Assembly (NCBI RefSeq): GCF_027913035.1
Contig: NZ_CP115775.1
Span: 1,798,001 to 1,862,000, forward strand
DNA from: Paracoccus albus
GTDB taxonomy: Bacteria; Pseudomonadota; Alphaproteobacteria; Rhodobacterales; Rhodobacteraceae
Length of the DNA: 64,000 nt
Direction of reading: 5' to 3'
Shown here: piece after piece, positions 45,036 to 53,091 of the stretch
Position numbering within the stretch: the first letter of the stretch is position 1
Layout: each line of letters opens with the position of its first letter
Position numbers and translations under genes: made by a program
The notes under the pieces: generated by a model
The model's database searches: none
What the model was told of the DNA's origin: nothing
The model's input: only the letters and a program-made list of their open reading frames with translations

Positions 45036-47399
45036 CTACTGCGCCGAAGCCAGCAGATCGGTGATCCGGCGGACCGAAGCGCGGCGGTTTTCCCGCTCGC
45101 TCAGCAAGGTCGGTATCTTCAGATACTCCTCGCCATAGCCCTGCACGACCAGATTTTCCGGCGGAACGTCAAAATATTCCGACAGGGCCAGTGCGACGGA
45201 TTCCGCGCGACGATCCGACAGGGCGAGGTTATAGGTCGCAGCCCCTACCGCGTCCGTATGCCCCTCGATCAGGAATATCTCCTGCGGGTTGTCACGGATC
45301 GAATCCTCGATCACCGTACCCAGAGAGGCAAGCTGACGCGCCTGATCGGGGTTGATCGCGGCCGAGCCTGTATCAAAGGTGATCGCGTTGATATCGACCG
45401 GGGCGACGATATTGCGGACCTCCGGAATCGTGCGGATCTGGCTGAGCGTAAAGCGGCGGCTGACCGCGGCTTCCTGAGCAAGTGCCTGCCGCAATTCCTC
45501 TTCATTGGTCGGTGTTGCCTCCGGTTCGGCAGCGGCGGGCAGTTCTGCGACCTCGACCGGCGGCACCTCCACGGAATCGTCGATCAGGATCGTTTCGCGC
45601 CCGTTCGGCGCCACGTGAATACGGCGCAGAACGCTCAGGTCGGATCCTCGAATGGTGATGACCTGCGAACCATCCCGGCGCGTGACGACAGTGCGCGAAG
45701 AACCGTCAGAGTAATTTTCTGTCTGCACGTCATTGCCAGCCTGACGCAGCAGCGCATTGTCATCTTTCAGCACTTGCTGGCTGCCATCCGCGCGGGTGAC
45801 GACCACGCGATCACCCGTGTTCAGCGCGACCTGACGCTCTCCGGACAGAACCTGACCGACCGCAAGTGCACCAAGGCCCGCAAGTGCAATCTTGGCAAGA
45901 TCGCTGCCGCTGTCGTCATCGTCATCGTCGTTATTCGAAAGCTGAGTCGCTCGGGTCAAAGCCTCTGTCAGGCTCATCTCGAAATCTTCGGCAGAGCTTC
46001 GCGCCTCGGACGAGGCCACGGTTTCACGCACGACCTCACCCCTGGCGCCTTCGTTGAAAGCCTCTGCGGTGGGGGCTGCTGCCTCTGCCGCCTCACGCGC
46101 GGCGGCAGTGTTGGAACCCCTTGCACGAAGCGTGCCGTCTTCATTCACAATATATTGCTGCTGCGACATCGGGCCGATGATGATCCGACCGTTCTGCGTC
46201 ACCTCTGCCGTGACCCCGCCGGGCGACACAAGCGCCATCCCGTCGGCACATGGCCGGGCAGAGCCATTGATGCATTCCAGACCATCCGCTGTCAGGCCAG
46301 CCGTGATTTCGCGCTGCAATACCTGGTTGAGCGCACCCATCGCGGCAATCCGCTCTGCTTCGAATTTCCTGGCGTCGGCATTGGTGATCCGGCGTTCCTG
46401 CGCGGCATACCGATCCGCACGCGCCCGCTCTGCCTCTGCGCGTTCGGCTGCGGCGCGTTCCGCCGCTGCTTCCTGCTCAGCCGTCGCTGCTGCCTGCGCT
46501 GCGGCCAGTTGCCGGGCCAGTTCTTCCTGCCTCTTGCGCTCTGCCGCTTGTCTGCGCTCTGCTTCGCGGCGCTGCTCATCTTCGACATTCCGGGCAGCGA
46601 GGCCACTCGCGACTTTGCCTTCGCGCTCTTGCCGGGCCGCCTCTGCTTTTCGTTCGGCTTCTGCTGCCGCTGCTTTGCGCTGCGCTTCGGCCTGACGTTC
46701 TGCGGCGGCTTTTTTATCCGCTTCTGCCTTTCGATTCTCTGTAGCCTTGCGATCTGCTGCTCCCTTGGCATCGGCCGCTGCCTTCTTTTCGGCCTGCGCC
46801 TTGCGCTGCGCGTCCTGCTTTGCCTGTTTTTCTGCCGCAGCCTTGCGCTCGGCAGCAGCCTTGGCCTGCGCTTCGGCCTTTTGCTTGCGCGCAAGTTCGG
46901 CTGCCAACTCTGCCTCACGGTTGCCAGCCGCCTTCTCTAACCCTGTCGCGACCGCCTGCTTCGCTGGCGCGGCCCGATCGAAGGCAGCGGCAGCAGCTGC
47001 GTATTCATCCAGGTTCTGGTTTGCCAACTGCGCCAGATCGCCACCGCGCGTGCTGGGCATGCCTTCGGGTGTCATGGCGTAAGGCTGCAAACCAACGGGC
47101 GCCAGGATCATGCCCCCATTCGCAACCAGCTGCACCGATACCCCGGTCGGGGTCATCAGCGGCATATCATCCGCGCAAGGCCTCTGCGAACCATCCAGAC
47201 AGCGCAGTGCGCCCTCTTTCAGCCCCGCCGCAAGTTCATCCTTCAAGGCGGTCGCGAGATGCGGCATTTGCCCTGCCCGCTGCGGCGCAAGCTCCTGCGC
47301 TTTCTTCGGCGGGATCCTGATCTCTGCTTTGGCTGGCGCCAGCACACCAAGCGCCATAACAGCAACAAGCGCGCTGCCCGTGTAAATGAAGCGTGACAT
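45036..47399 (-). CDS. OmpA-family protein with twin cysteine-motif domains flanking a long coiled coil
   Basis: A 787-residue exported protein, signal about 1-25. Two similar domains (about 50-120 and 356-430) each carry C-x-x-GS-x-RPC (Cys67/75; Cys376/384) followed by a P-x-GV beta strand. Between them lies an Ala/Glu/Lys/Arg coiled coil of about 190 residues, TolA-like. An acidic NNDDDDDD patch, a hydrophobic helix (about 502-517), and a C-terminal OmpA peptidoglycan-binding domain (about 667-785, with FDTGSAAINPDQ and IEGHTDAVG) follow. The ATG at 47397-47399 has GGAGGATTCT upstream. It probably spans periplasm and wall. The combination is unusual. Confidence 0.88.
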   Translation of the reverse strand: MSRFIYTGSALVAVMALGVLAPAKAEIRIPPKKAQELAPQRAGQMPHLATALKDELAAGLKEGALRCLDGSQRPCADDMPLMTPTGVSVQLVANGGMILAPVGLQPYAMTPEGMPSTRGGDLAQLANQNLDEYAAAAAAFDRAAPAKQAVATGLEKAAGNREAELAAELARKQKAEAQAKAAAERKAAAEKQAKQDAQRKAQAEKKAAADAKGAADRKATENRKAEADKKAAAERQAEAQRKAAAAEAERKAEAARQEREGKVASGLAARNVEDEQRREAERRQAAERKRQEELARQLAAAQAAATAEQEAAAERAAAERAEAERARADRYAAQERRITNADARKFEAERIAAMGALNQVLQREITAGLTADGLECINGSARPCADGMALVSPGGVTAEVTQNGRIIIGPMSQQQYIVNEDGTLRARGSNTAAAREAAEAAAPTAEAFNEGARGEVVRETVASSEARSSAEDFEMSLTEALTRATQLSNNDDDDDDSGSDLAKIALAGLGALAVGQVLSGERQVALNTGDRVVVTRADGSQQVLKDDNALLRQAGNDVQTENYSDGSSRTVVTRRDGSQVITIRGSDLSVLRRIHVAPNGRETILIDDSVEVPPVEVAELPAAAEPEATPTNEEELRQALAQEAAVSRRFTLSQIRTIPEVRNIVAPVDINAITFDTGSAAINPDQARQLASLGTVIEDSIRDNPQEIFLIEGHTDAVGAATYNLALSDRRAESVALALSEYFDVPPENLVVQGYGEEYLKIPTLLSERENRRASVRRITDLLASAQ

Positions 47400-47486
47400 A
47401 GAATCCTCCCGAAGATCTTGCTTTTTCACGACAACACGAATCTGAACCGCTTCGTTCCGACATGTCATCTGAACAAGCCGTGATGA

Positions 47487-47702
47487 GGCTCCGATCTTGC
47501 AGGCCTTCGCAACCGGGACGATGTCTCACCATTGATGGAAAAGCTGCAAGCGGCAGGCGGAACCATCACCCGCACGGCTGACGAGCCACCGCAAGGCGGT
47601 TTGCGCGGCTATGTCGCCGATACCGACGGTCACCTGTGGGAAATCGCGTGGAACCCGGATTGGCAGATCAGTCCAGAGGGCTATGTGACCATGCAAGCCT
47701 GA
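47487..47702 (+). pseudogene. C-terminal remnant of a VOC-family (glyoxalase-like) protein
   Basis: A plus-strand frame, open after a TGA at 47484, encodes the end of a VOC protein: LMEKLQAAGGTITR, then GGLRGYVADTDGHLWEIAWN, ending in a TGA at 47700-47702. The C-terminal metal-ligand Glu of the family is in the HLWEIAWNP segment. The N-terminal half of the fold is missing: upstream sequence belongs to the divergent OmpA-type gene's leader. It is too short to fold alone. An ATG at 47535 could start a 55-residue peptide, but a function is unlikely. Confidence 0.8.
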
Positions 47703-47707
47703 GCGAA

Positions 47708-47737
47708 AAAGGCGCGGCTGTTTTCAACCGCGCCTTT
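47708..47737. terminator. bidirectional terminator between VOC remnant and fpr
   Basis: A perfect stem AAAGGCGCGG/CCGCGCCTTT with a 10-base loop. T tracts follow in both directions. It serves fpr on the minus strand and would have ended the former VOC gene. Confidence 0.85.
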
Positions 47738-47758
47738 CTCTAAATTCCACCGAAGAAA

Positions 47759-48607
47759 TCAGATGCCGTCGCCAACAAAGGCCTTTTCGACCACGAATTC
47801 CTTCGGCTCTGAATTCGCACCTTCGCGCAGGCCGAACCCTTCCAGCACCGCCTTCACATCGACATTGAAGGCCAGACTGCCGCAGATCATGGCGCGGTCG
47901 TTTTCCGCGTCAATCTTCGGCAGGCCCAGGTCGTCGAATACTTTGCCAGAGGTCATGTTATCCGTAATCCGGCCCATCAGCGGCGAATCCTCGCGCGTGG
48001 TCGTGGGATAATACAGCAACCGGTCGGCAAAACTTTCGCCGTAAAGCTCGGTCAGCAGCGGATCGTTTTTCAGATCCTCGACCAGTTCACGGCCATAGGT
48101 CAGTTCCTCGGCGGTGCGGCAGGTGTGCATCATGACGACCTGCTCATACCGTTCATACGTCTCGGGGTCGCGCATCAGGCTTGCGAAAGGCGCGATGCCG
48201 GTCCCGGTGGCCAGAAACCACAGCCGCTTGCCCGGAAGCAGCGCGTCGAGCACCAACGTGCCAACGGGTTTCGGGCGCAGAATGATCTGATCGCCTTCCT
48301 TGATGTGCTGCAGCTTCGATGTCAGCGGGCCGTCCGGCACCTTGATCGAATAAAATTCCAGCTCCTCGTCCCAATTGGGCGAGGCAATGGAATAGGCGCG
48401 CAGCAGAGGTTTGCCATTATCGCCCAACAAGCCGATCATCACGAATTCGCCAGAGCGGAAGCGCAGGCTGGCCGGACGGCTCACCCGAAAGGAAAACAGC
48501 CGGTCGGTCCAATGCTTCACCGAGGTCACCGTTTGCGCGTCGGGCAAGGTCGGCTTTTCGCGATTCGGGGCGGGGGCGTCGTCGTTCACGGCAATATCCA
48601 ATGTCAT
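47759..48607 (-). CDS. fpr: Fpr, ferredoxin/flavodoxin-NADP reductase
   Basis: A 282-residue FAD enzyme of the bacterial FPR type. FAD binding is shown by RAYSIASPNWDEELEFY; the NADP site includes LWFLATGTGIAPFASL and MICGSLAFN. It exchanges electrons between NADPH and ferredoxin or flavodoxin, often in oxidative stress. The family N-terminus places the start at the ATG at 48605-48607; the frame is open to 48673. It is downstream of iscR on the same strand, but 227 bases away, so a separate promoter is likely. Confidence 0.95.
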   Translation of the reverse strand: MTLDIAVNDDAPAPNREKPTLPDAQTVTSVKHWTDRLFSFRVSRPASLRFRSGEFVMIGLLGDNGKPLLRAYSIASPNWDEELEFYSIKVPDGPLTSKLQHIKEGDQIILRPKPVGTLVLDALLPGKRLWFLATGTGIAPFASLMRDPETYERYEQVVMMHTCRTAEELTYGRELVEDLKNDPLLTELYGESFADRLLYYPTTTREDSPLMGRITDNMTSGKVFDDLGLPKIDAENDRAMICGSLAFNVDVKAVLEGFGLREGANSEPKEFVVEKAFVGDGI

Positions 48608-48834
48608 CTGCAATCCTGCGTCATCTAGGCGAATGCCAAGCGTCGTTGAAGCCTTGAGAAGATGCCGAAACATCCCGCTCAGGCCAATTTAGTCGGATAT
48701 ATAGAATAATTTCCGCCTTTAGTGCAGGGTCAGCGCAAGGATAAGGACAATTAGCCACTCAACCAAGGGGCAGGGAAAATTTTTCCCAAAATCTGCTGCG
48801 CGACGCGATGGGCTTGCCGCTGACCCGGCTGTGA

Positions 48835-49311
48835 TCAGGACGGATTGTCTATCTGTTCATCCACGACGGAAAGAATATCGGGCACAGCGGGACAAGGCAG
48901 CAGATTGTTCTGCGCCACATCCGCAAGCGTCGCGTTATGCAGGAAAACATAGACATGCGCCGACAGGCTCTGCCACAGGCGATTGGACAGCGTCTGCGCG
49001 CGCGACCCTGACAAACCGCCAGACGCACCCGCCCCGACATGCAGCGCGCTGACCGTTTCATCCACCGCCGACAGCACTTCGGACACACGGATTTCCGTCG
49101 CCGGGCGAGAAAGCTTGTAGCCGCCACCGGGACCGCGGGCAGATTCAACCAGCCCGGCGCGGCGCAACCGGACGAACAACTGTTCAAGATAAGGCAGGGA
49201 AATATCCTGACGTTCAGAGATATCCGACAATGTCGTCAGCGCATTTGGCGGTTGCAGCGCCAGATCGGCCAAGGCAACCATCCCATAGCGACCCTTCGTT
49301 GACAGTTTCAT
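48835..49311 (-). CDS. iscR: IscR-type Rrf2 regulator with a single cysteine
   Basis: A 158-residue Rrf2-family regulator: winged helix from MKLSTKGRYGMVALADLAL through GPGGGYKLSRP, then a dimerisation helix. Canonical IscR binds [2Fe-2S] with three Cys in the central loop; here that loop (GAGASGGLSGSRAQTL) has none, and Cys140 in LPCPAVP is the only cysteine. I recall that Rhodobacter sphaeroides IscR has this same arrangement and still represses iron-sulfur genes. The suf genes that usually follow iscR are not adjacent here. Confidence 0.9.
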   Translation of the reverse strand: MKLSTKGRYGMVALADLALQPPNALTTLSDISERQDISLPYLEQLFVRLRRAGLVESARGPGGGYKLSRPATEIRVSEVLSAVDETVSALHVGAGASGGLSGSRAQTLSNRLWQSLSAHVYVFLHNATLADVAQNNLLPCPAVPDILSVVDEQIDNPS

Positions 49312-49503
49312 CTTATTCTCCCCCGCCTCGTACTGTTGCGCGACATTCCTGCACGCCTGAATATTGACGAGTGGGCGGCGCTCGGGCTAACTGCGTCGGT
49401 TCAGGCGGCCCTTGCGCAGCCCGGTCCCGCACCACATCTTCGGGGTCAGCAAATAGTTGCCGCCACTTAATGCGTCAAGAAACAGGTTTCGCGAAGGACC
49501 CCG

Positions 49504-50163
49504 ATGCCCGAATTGATTTTCCCCGGCCCTGACGGCCGCCTCGAAGGCCGCTACCATCCGCAGGCCATGCCGGATGCGCCGATTGCCATCATCCTTCATC
49601 CGCATCCGCAATATGGCGGCACGATGAACAACCGGGTTGTCTATAACCTGCATTACGCCTTTCATAAGATCGGCTTCACGGTCATGCGCTTCAATTTCCG
49701 CGGCGTCGGGCGCAGCCAGGGTGAATTCGATCAGGGCATCGGAGAGCTTTCGGATGCCGCCTCTGCCCTCGATTACCTGCAGGCCATGAACCCCAACAGC
49801 AAGCATTGCTGGGTCGCTGGTTTCAGCTTTGGTGCATGGATCGGTATGCAACTTCTTATGCGCCGGCCAGAGATTACCGGTTTCATCAGCGTGGCACCGC
49901 AGGCCAATCTGTACGATTTCAGCTTCCTTGCCCCCTGCCCCGCATCCGGGCTGATCATCAATGGCTCAGCCGACCGTGTTGCGCCCGCCAAGGATACCGA
50001 TGGTTTGGTCGCCAAACTGCGCGAGCAGAAAGGCATCACCATCAGCCATGAAGTGGTAGAGGGCGCGGACCACTTCTTCCGCGACGACGAGGCGCATATG
50101 GCGCCGATGATCGACAAGGTGCAGACCTATGTGCGCCGCCGGCTGACCGAAAGCACACGCTGA
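49504..50163 (+). CDS. alpha/beta hydrolase
   Basis: A 219-residue serine hydrolase of the small dienelactone-hydrolase-like type. The oxyanion segment is HPHPQYGGTMNN, the nucleophile Ser108 lies in GFSFG, the acid is probably in NGSADRVAP and the histidine in EGADHFF. The substrate is unknown. It sits between iscR and the secreted PepSY-like gene; in relatives it lies just before the suf genes, which suggests a rearrangement here. Two hairpins follow its stop. Confidence 0.92.
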   Translation: MPELIFPGPDGRLEGRYHPQAMPDAPIAIILHPHPQYGGTMNNRVVYNLHYAFHKIGFTVMRFNFRGVGRSQGEFDQGIGELSDAASALDYLQAMNPNSKHCWVAGFSFGAWIGMQLLMRRPEITGFISVAPQANLYDFSFLAPCPASGLIINGSADRVAPAKDTDGLVAKLREQKGITISHEVVEGADHFFRDDEAHMAPMIDKVQTYVRRRLTESTR

Positions 50164-50182
50164 TCCGGCGAAAGGTTCCACT

Positions 50183-50202
50183 GGCACACAGGCTCGTGTG
50201 CC
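50183..50202. repeat. inverted repeat after the hydrolase gene (first)
   Basis: GGCACAC/GTGTGCC with a six-base loop. It starts 20 bases after the hydrolase stop and has no T tract. It may protect the mRNA end or be part of a factor-dependent terminator. Confidence 0.6.
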
Positions 50203-50225
50203 GCACCTGCGAATCTTTGCCGTGC

Positions 50226-50257
50226 TTTGGGCGACATCGCGCTGAATGTCGCCCAAA
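50226..50257. repeat. inverted repeat after the hydrolase gene (second), 12-bp arms
   Basis: A perfect TTTGGGCGACAT/ATGTCGCCCAAA dyad with an eight-base loop. The arms end in TTT/AAA, but no T run follows on either strand. Likely an RNA stem or a terminator of unusual form. Confidence 0.65.
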
Positions 50258-50358
50258 CCGCAGGAAAAACGGCCTTCACCTTGTGAAACCATCGCTGTGG
50301 TCATTCGTTATTCCGTGCAAGGTCGGCACCAAGCCCCGGCCATAGAACGGAGAAAGTT

Positions 50359-50715
50359 ATGACGAATTTCATCAAGACCACCTCCTTTGCAGCCGCGCTT
50401 GCGCTTCTTGGCGTTCCGGCCATTGCCCAGATCACGCCAGAGCAGGTCGTCGAGTCGCTCGAAGGTCAGGGCTATACCGAGGTCATGATCGTCGAGGATG
50501 AGCAGGACAACTCGGACGCTGACACCCTTGTTGCGACCGCGAATAATGCCGACGGCGTGGCTGTCACTGTTGTCTATAACAAGGACACCGGAGAAGTGAT
50601 CTCGGCCACCCCGGCGGAAGGCCAGACTGGCATGGCAGGTGAAGATACTGGCAGCGAGGGCGAGCCGGTAGATACATCTGATGAAGAAGGCGCCACCGTG
50701 GAAGCCACGGAATAA
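50359..50715 (+). CDS. small exported acidic protein, PepSY-like
   Basis: A 118-residue protein with a signal peptide (cut after AIAQ, about residue 24). A single PepSY-like unit spans about residues 25-82 (ITPEQVVESLEGQGYTEVMI, then VTVVYNKDTGEVISATP). The acidic tail is rich in Glu, Asp and Thr with no lysine. PepSY domains often inhibit proteases or bind the wall; the role here is unknown. A GC-rich terminator follows the stop. Confidence 0.85.
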   Translation: MTNFIKTTSFAAALALLGVPAIAQITPEQVVESLEGQGYTEVMIVEDEQDNSDADTLVATANNADGVAVTVVYNKDTGEVISATPAEGQTGMAGEDTGSEGEPVDTSDEEGATVEATE

Positions 50716-50739
50716 CGTATTCCGACAAGACCTTATTCT

Positions 50740-50769
50740 GGCCGGTCCGGGCATCCGGGCCGGCCTTTT
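50740..50769 (+). terminator. rho-independent terminator of the PepSY-like gene
   Basis: A GC-rich stem GGCCGGtCCGG/CCGGgCCGGCC with a short loop, followed by TTTT. It lies 24 bases after the stop. Confidence 0.85.
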
Positions 50770-50782
50770 CATTGCGCCGACG

Positions 50783-51406
50783 CTAGGACCGGACGCCCTC
50801 ACGCCCCTTGGCAAGCCGATAATGCGCCCAAAGCGCGCGCGCCGCGACCGATCGCCACGGCCGCCACACCTCTGCCATCTCGGTCAGTGCTTTCGGTCCG
50901 GGACGCGCATCCAGGCCATATAGCGAACGCGCCGCTTCCTGCAGCGCCAGATCGCCAGCAGGAAACGCATCGGTCCGGCCAAGCGCGAAGGCAAGGTAAA
51001 TCTCGGCTGTCCATTGCCCGATGCCCGGCAGAGCCGTCAGGGTCGTAATAACGTCTTCATCCGGTGCATTGCGCAGGGCCAGCCAATCCGGCTCATTCTC
51101 TGCAATACCCAGCAAATAGCGGATCTTTGGGCGCGACACCCCGCAGGCTTTCAGCCCATCCTCTCCCGCAGCCCGTATCGCCGGCGGCGTCGTCAGCCCC
51201 GCCGCCTCCAGCCGTGCCATGATCGCACCAGCCGCAGAGATAGAGATCTGCTGACCGATGATCGCATCGAGAATGGCCGGGAATCCGTCTGACCTGCGCC
51301 GCAGCGGCAATTCCAGCCCCGGCAACGCCGCGGCCCAGACCGGACAGGCGGCTGACAGATAAGCCCGCCCTTCGTCCAGATCCGCGATCTGTGTGATAGT
51401 CCTCAT
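50783..51406 (-). CDS. AlkA-family DNA-3-methyladenine glycosylase
   Basis: A 207-residue HhH-GPD base-excision glycosylase, the short form without the AlkA N-terminal domain. The helix-hairpin-helix LTALPGIGQWTAEIYLAF is followed by the catalytic Asp in FPAGDLALQEA. No iron-sulfur cysteines are present, which fits AlkA rather than Nth/MutY. It removes alkylated purines. The start overlaps the GntR gene stop by ATGA, so the two are coupled. Confidence 0.93.
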   Translation of the reverse strand: MRTITQIADLDEGRAYLSAACPVWAAALPGLELPLRRRSDGFPAILDAIIGQQISISAAGAIMARLEAAGLTTPPAIRAAGEDGLKACGVSRPKIRYLLGIAENEPDWLALRNAPDEDVITTLTALPGIGQWTAEIYLAFALGRTDAFPAGDLALQEAARSLYGLDARPGPKALTEMAEVWRPWRSVAARALWAHYRLAKGREGVRS

Positions 51407-52044
51407 GGCTCGCGCCGCGCATCCTCGCGCAGTCGGGTTTCAAAAGCCTTCGAAATATGCGCGCGCAGCGCCGCCTCTGCCGCGGGCCCATCGCCGGACA
51501 TAAGCGCATCGACAATCGCCTGATGCTCGGCCAGGGCAACTTTCGGCCGCCCTTCCACCGCCAGAGAGCTTTGCGCCATCAGCGCCATATTTCTATGCAC
51601 AATATCAAGCTGTTGCACAAGATATCTGTTGTGAGAAGCCAGGTGTATCTGGTGATGAAAACGGCGGTTCGAGCGGGCCAGAGCCTCGGCATCCTTCAGA
51701 TGCTGCCGGTCCTCGTCGATCATTGCCTGCAGGACCCGCAACTCTTCTGGTGCGGCATGACGCGCCGCCAGCCGTGCGGCCAGTGCCTCCAGCTCGGTGC
51801 GCACAGTATACAGTTCGGCAAGCTGGTTGTGGTCCAGCGTGGCAACGATCAGGCTGCGCCCGTCGCGCTTGACCATGGATTGCGTTTCCAGCCGCTGCAG
51901 GGCCTCTCGCACCGGAGTGCGCGACACACCGAAGCGATCGGCCAGTTCGGATTCAACCAAGCGGTCGCCGGGCTTGTAAATGCCGCCGTCAATCGCTTCG
52001 ACAATCAGGGAATATGCGTCCTTCATCACGACAGTAGCCGCCAT
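51403..52044 (-). CDS. GntR-family regulator (FadR/FCD subfamily)
   Basis: A 213-residue regulator. The winged helix is IYKPGDRLVESELADRFGVSRTPVREALQRLE, given here as two overlapping parts: KPGDRLVESELADRF and GVSRTPVREALQRLE. The C-terminal FCD effector domain has metal-ligand-like histidines (FHHQIH and an LAEHQAIVDAL segment). FCD members usually bind small carboxylates. Targets are unknown; its only operon partner is the alkA-type gene. Confidence 0.92.
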   Translation of the reverse strand: MAATVVMKDAYSLIVEAIDGGIYKPGDRLVESELADRFGVSRTPVREALQRLETQSMVKRDGRSLIVATLDHNQLAELYTVRTELEALAARLAARHAAPEELRVLQAMIDEDRQHLKDAEALARSNRRFHHQIHLASHNRYLVQQLDIVHRNMALMAQSSLAVEGRPKVALAEHQAIVDALMSGDGPAAEAALRAHISKAFETRLREDARREP

Positions 52045-52144
52045 GCGCCGCTGAAATGCAAGCGCGAAGACCGGGCGTTTATTTCATGTGGCACTGCGGC
52101 CATGAACCGTTGCACATCATCCGATGCCGCCCTAACAGGTCAGC

Positions 52145-52807
52145 ATGTCATTTTCCCATGTAGAGACCTGGATCTTCGATCTCGACAACACGCTGTACCC
52201 GCCAGAGGCGGCACTGTTCGCGCAGATCGAAAAGCGGATGACCGCGCATGTCACCCGCGTTCTGGGTGTCGAGGCGGCAGAGGCCGACCGTCTGCGGATG
52301 CATTACTGGCGCGATTATGGCACGACGCTTGCCGGGCTGATGGCCGAACATGACATTGATCCCCACGCCTATCTGCTGGATGTGCATGATATCGACTTTT
52401 CGGTTCTGACACCCGATCCCGCACTGTCCGCAGCAATCGCCGCACTTCCGGGGCGCAAGATCATCCACACGAATGCCGACAAAGCCTATGCCATCCGCGT
52501 TCTCGATCAACTAGGCATCGGCCCGTTCGAGGCGATCTACGGCATCGAAGAGGTCGCATTTCACCCCAAGCCCGACGCGCGCGCATATGCCGCAGTAATT
52601 GAGGCGCATGGGATCGACCCGGCCAGTTCCGCGATGTTCGAGGATGACCCACGCAATCTGGAAGTTCCCGCAAGCCTTGGAATGCAAACGGTTCTTGTTG
52701 GTACGGGCCGGCATGGGCCCGACGAACTCGCGGCAGATCATGACCACGGCGCGCATGTCCATCACCGCACCGCTGATCTGACCGGTTTCCTGCGCGCGCT
52801 TGTCTGA
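52145..52807 (+). CDS. HAD-family pyrimidine 5'-nucleotidase
   Basis: A 220-residue HAD-superfamily phosphatase of the SDT1-like subgroup. The four motifs are visible: FDLDNTLYPPEA (nucleophile Asp), HTNAD, HPKPDARAY (Lys) and MFEDDPRN. It likely dephosphorylates pyrimidine monophosphates; this is family inference. It is divergent from the GntR gene with 100 bases between. Confidence 0.92.
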   Translation: MSFSHVETWIFDLDNTLYPPEAALFAQIEKRMTAHVTRVLGVEAAEADRLRMHYWRDYGTTLAGLMAEHDIDPHAYLLDVHDIDFSVLTPDPALSAAIAALPGRKIIHTNADKAYAIRVLDQLGIGPFEAIYGIEEVAFHPKPDARAYAAVIEAHGIDPASSAMFEDDPRNLEVPASLGMQTVLVGTGRHGPDELAADHDHGAHVHHRTADLTGFLRALV

Positions 52808-52868
52808 GCACCCACGCTCTGGCAAACTTCGCGCAACGCGCGCCCTGACCGATATAGAGGTGACAGCC

Positions 52869-53087
52869 ATGTCAGAATCCGCAACCGCCAACCCGCTGAC
52901 CGACGACGCGCAGGCAACGCCGAACGAAAACCGGCTGGCCGCACGCATCCTTATGGTTATTGCCGTCATCTTGGTTCTCGCCGTCGTCATCGTGGCGATT
53001 TTCGGCCTGCCCGCGCTCGGCCTCATCGGTCTGGCCGCGACCGCCGTGATATTCGTCGCCCTGATCTCGATCATGCTCGGGAACTGA
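52869..53087 (+). CDS. small two-helix membrane protein
   Basis: A 72-residue protein with a hydrophilic N-terminus (about 25 residues) and two hydrophobic segments (about 27-46 and 50-70). The ATG at 52869 has GAGGTG upstream; the frame is open from 52800. It lies between the HAD gene and the UbiH-like gene, 4 bases before the latter, so it is probably co-transcribed. No family is recognised. Confidence 0.75.
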   Translation: MSESATANPLTDDAQATPNENRLAARILMVIAVILVLAVVIVAIFGLPALGLIGLAATAVIFVALISIMLGN

Positions 53088-53091
53088 GCCG

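Noticed and set aside
45006..46940. 644-codon plus-strand frame over the OmpA-type gene
   Set aside because: It is the complement of the Ala/Glu/Lys coiled coil, read as a Cys/Leu/Phe/Arg-rich product. The minus strand has signal peptide, ribosome site and OmpA domain.
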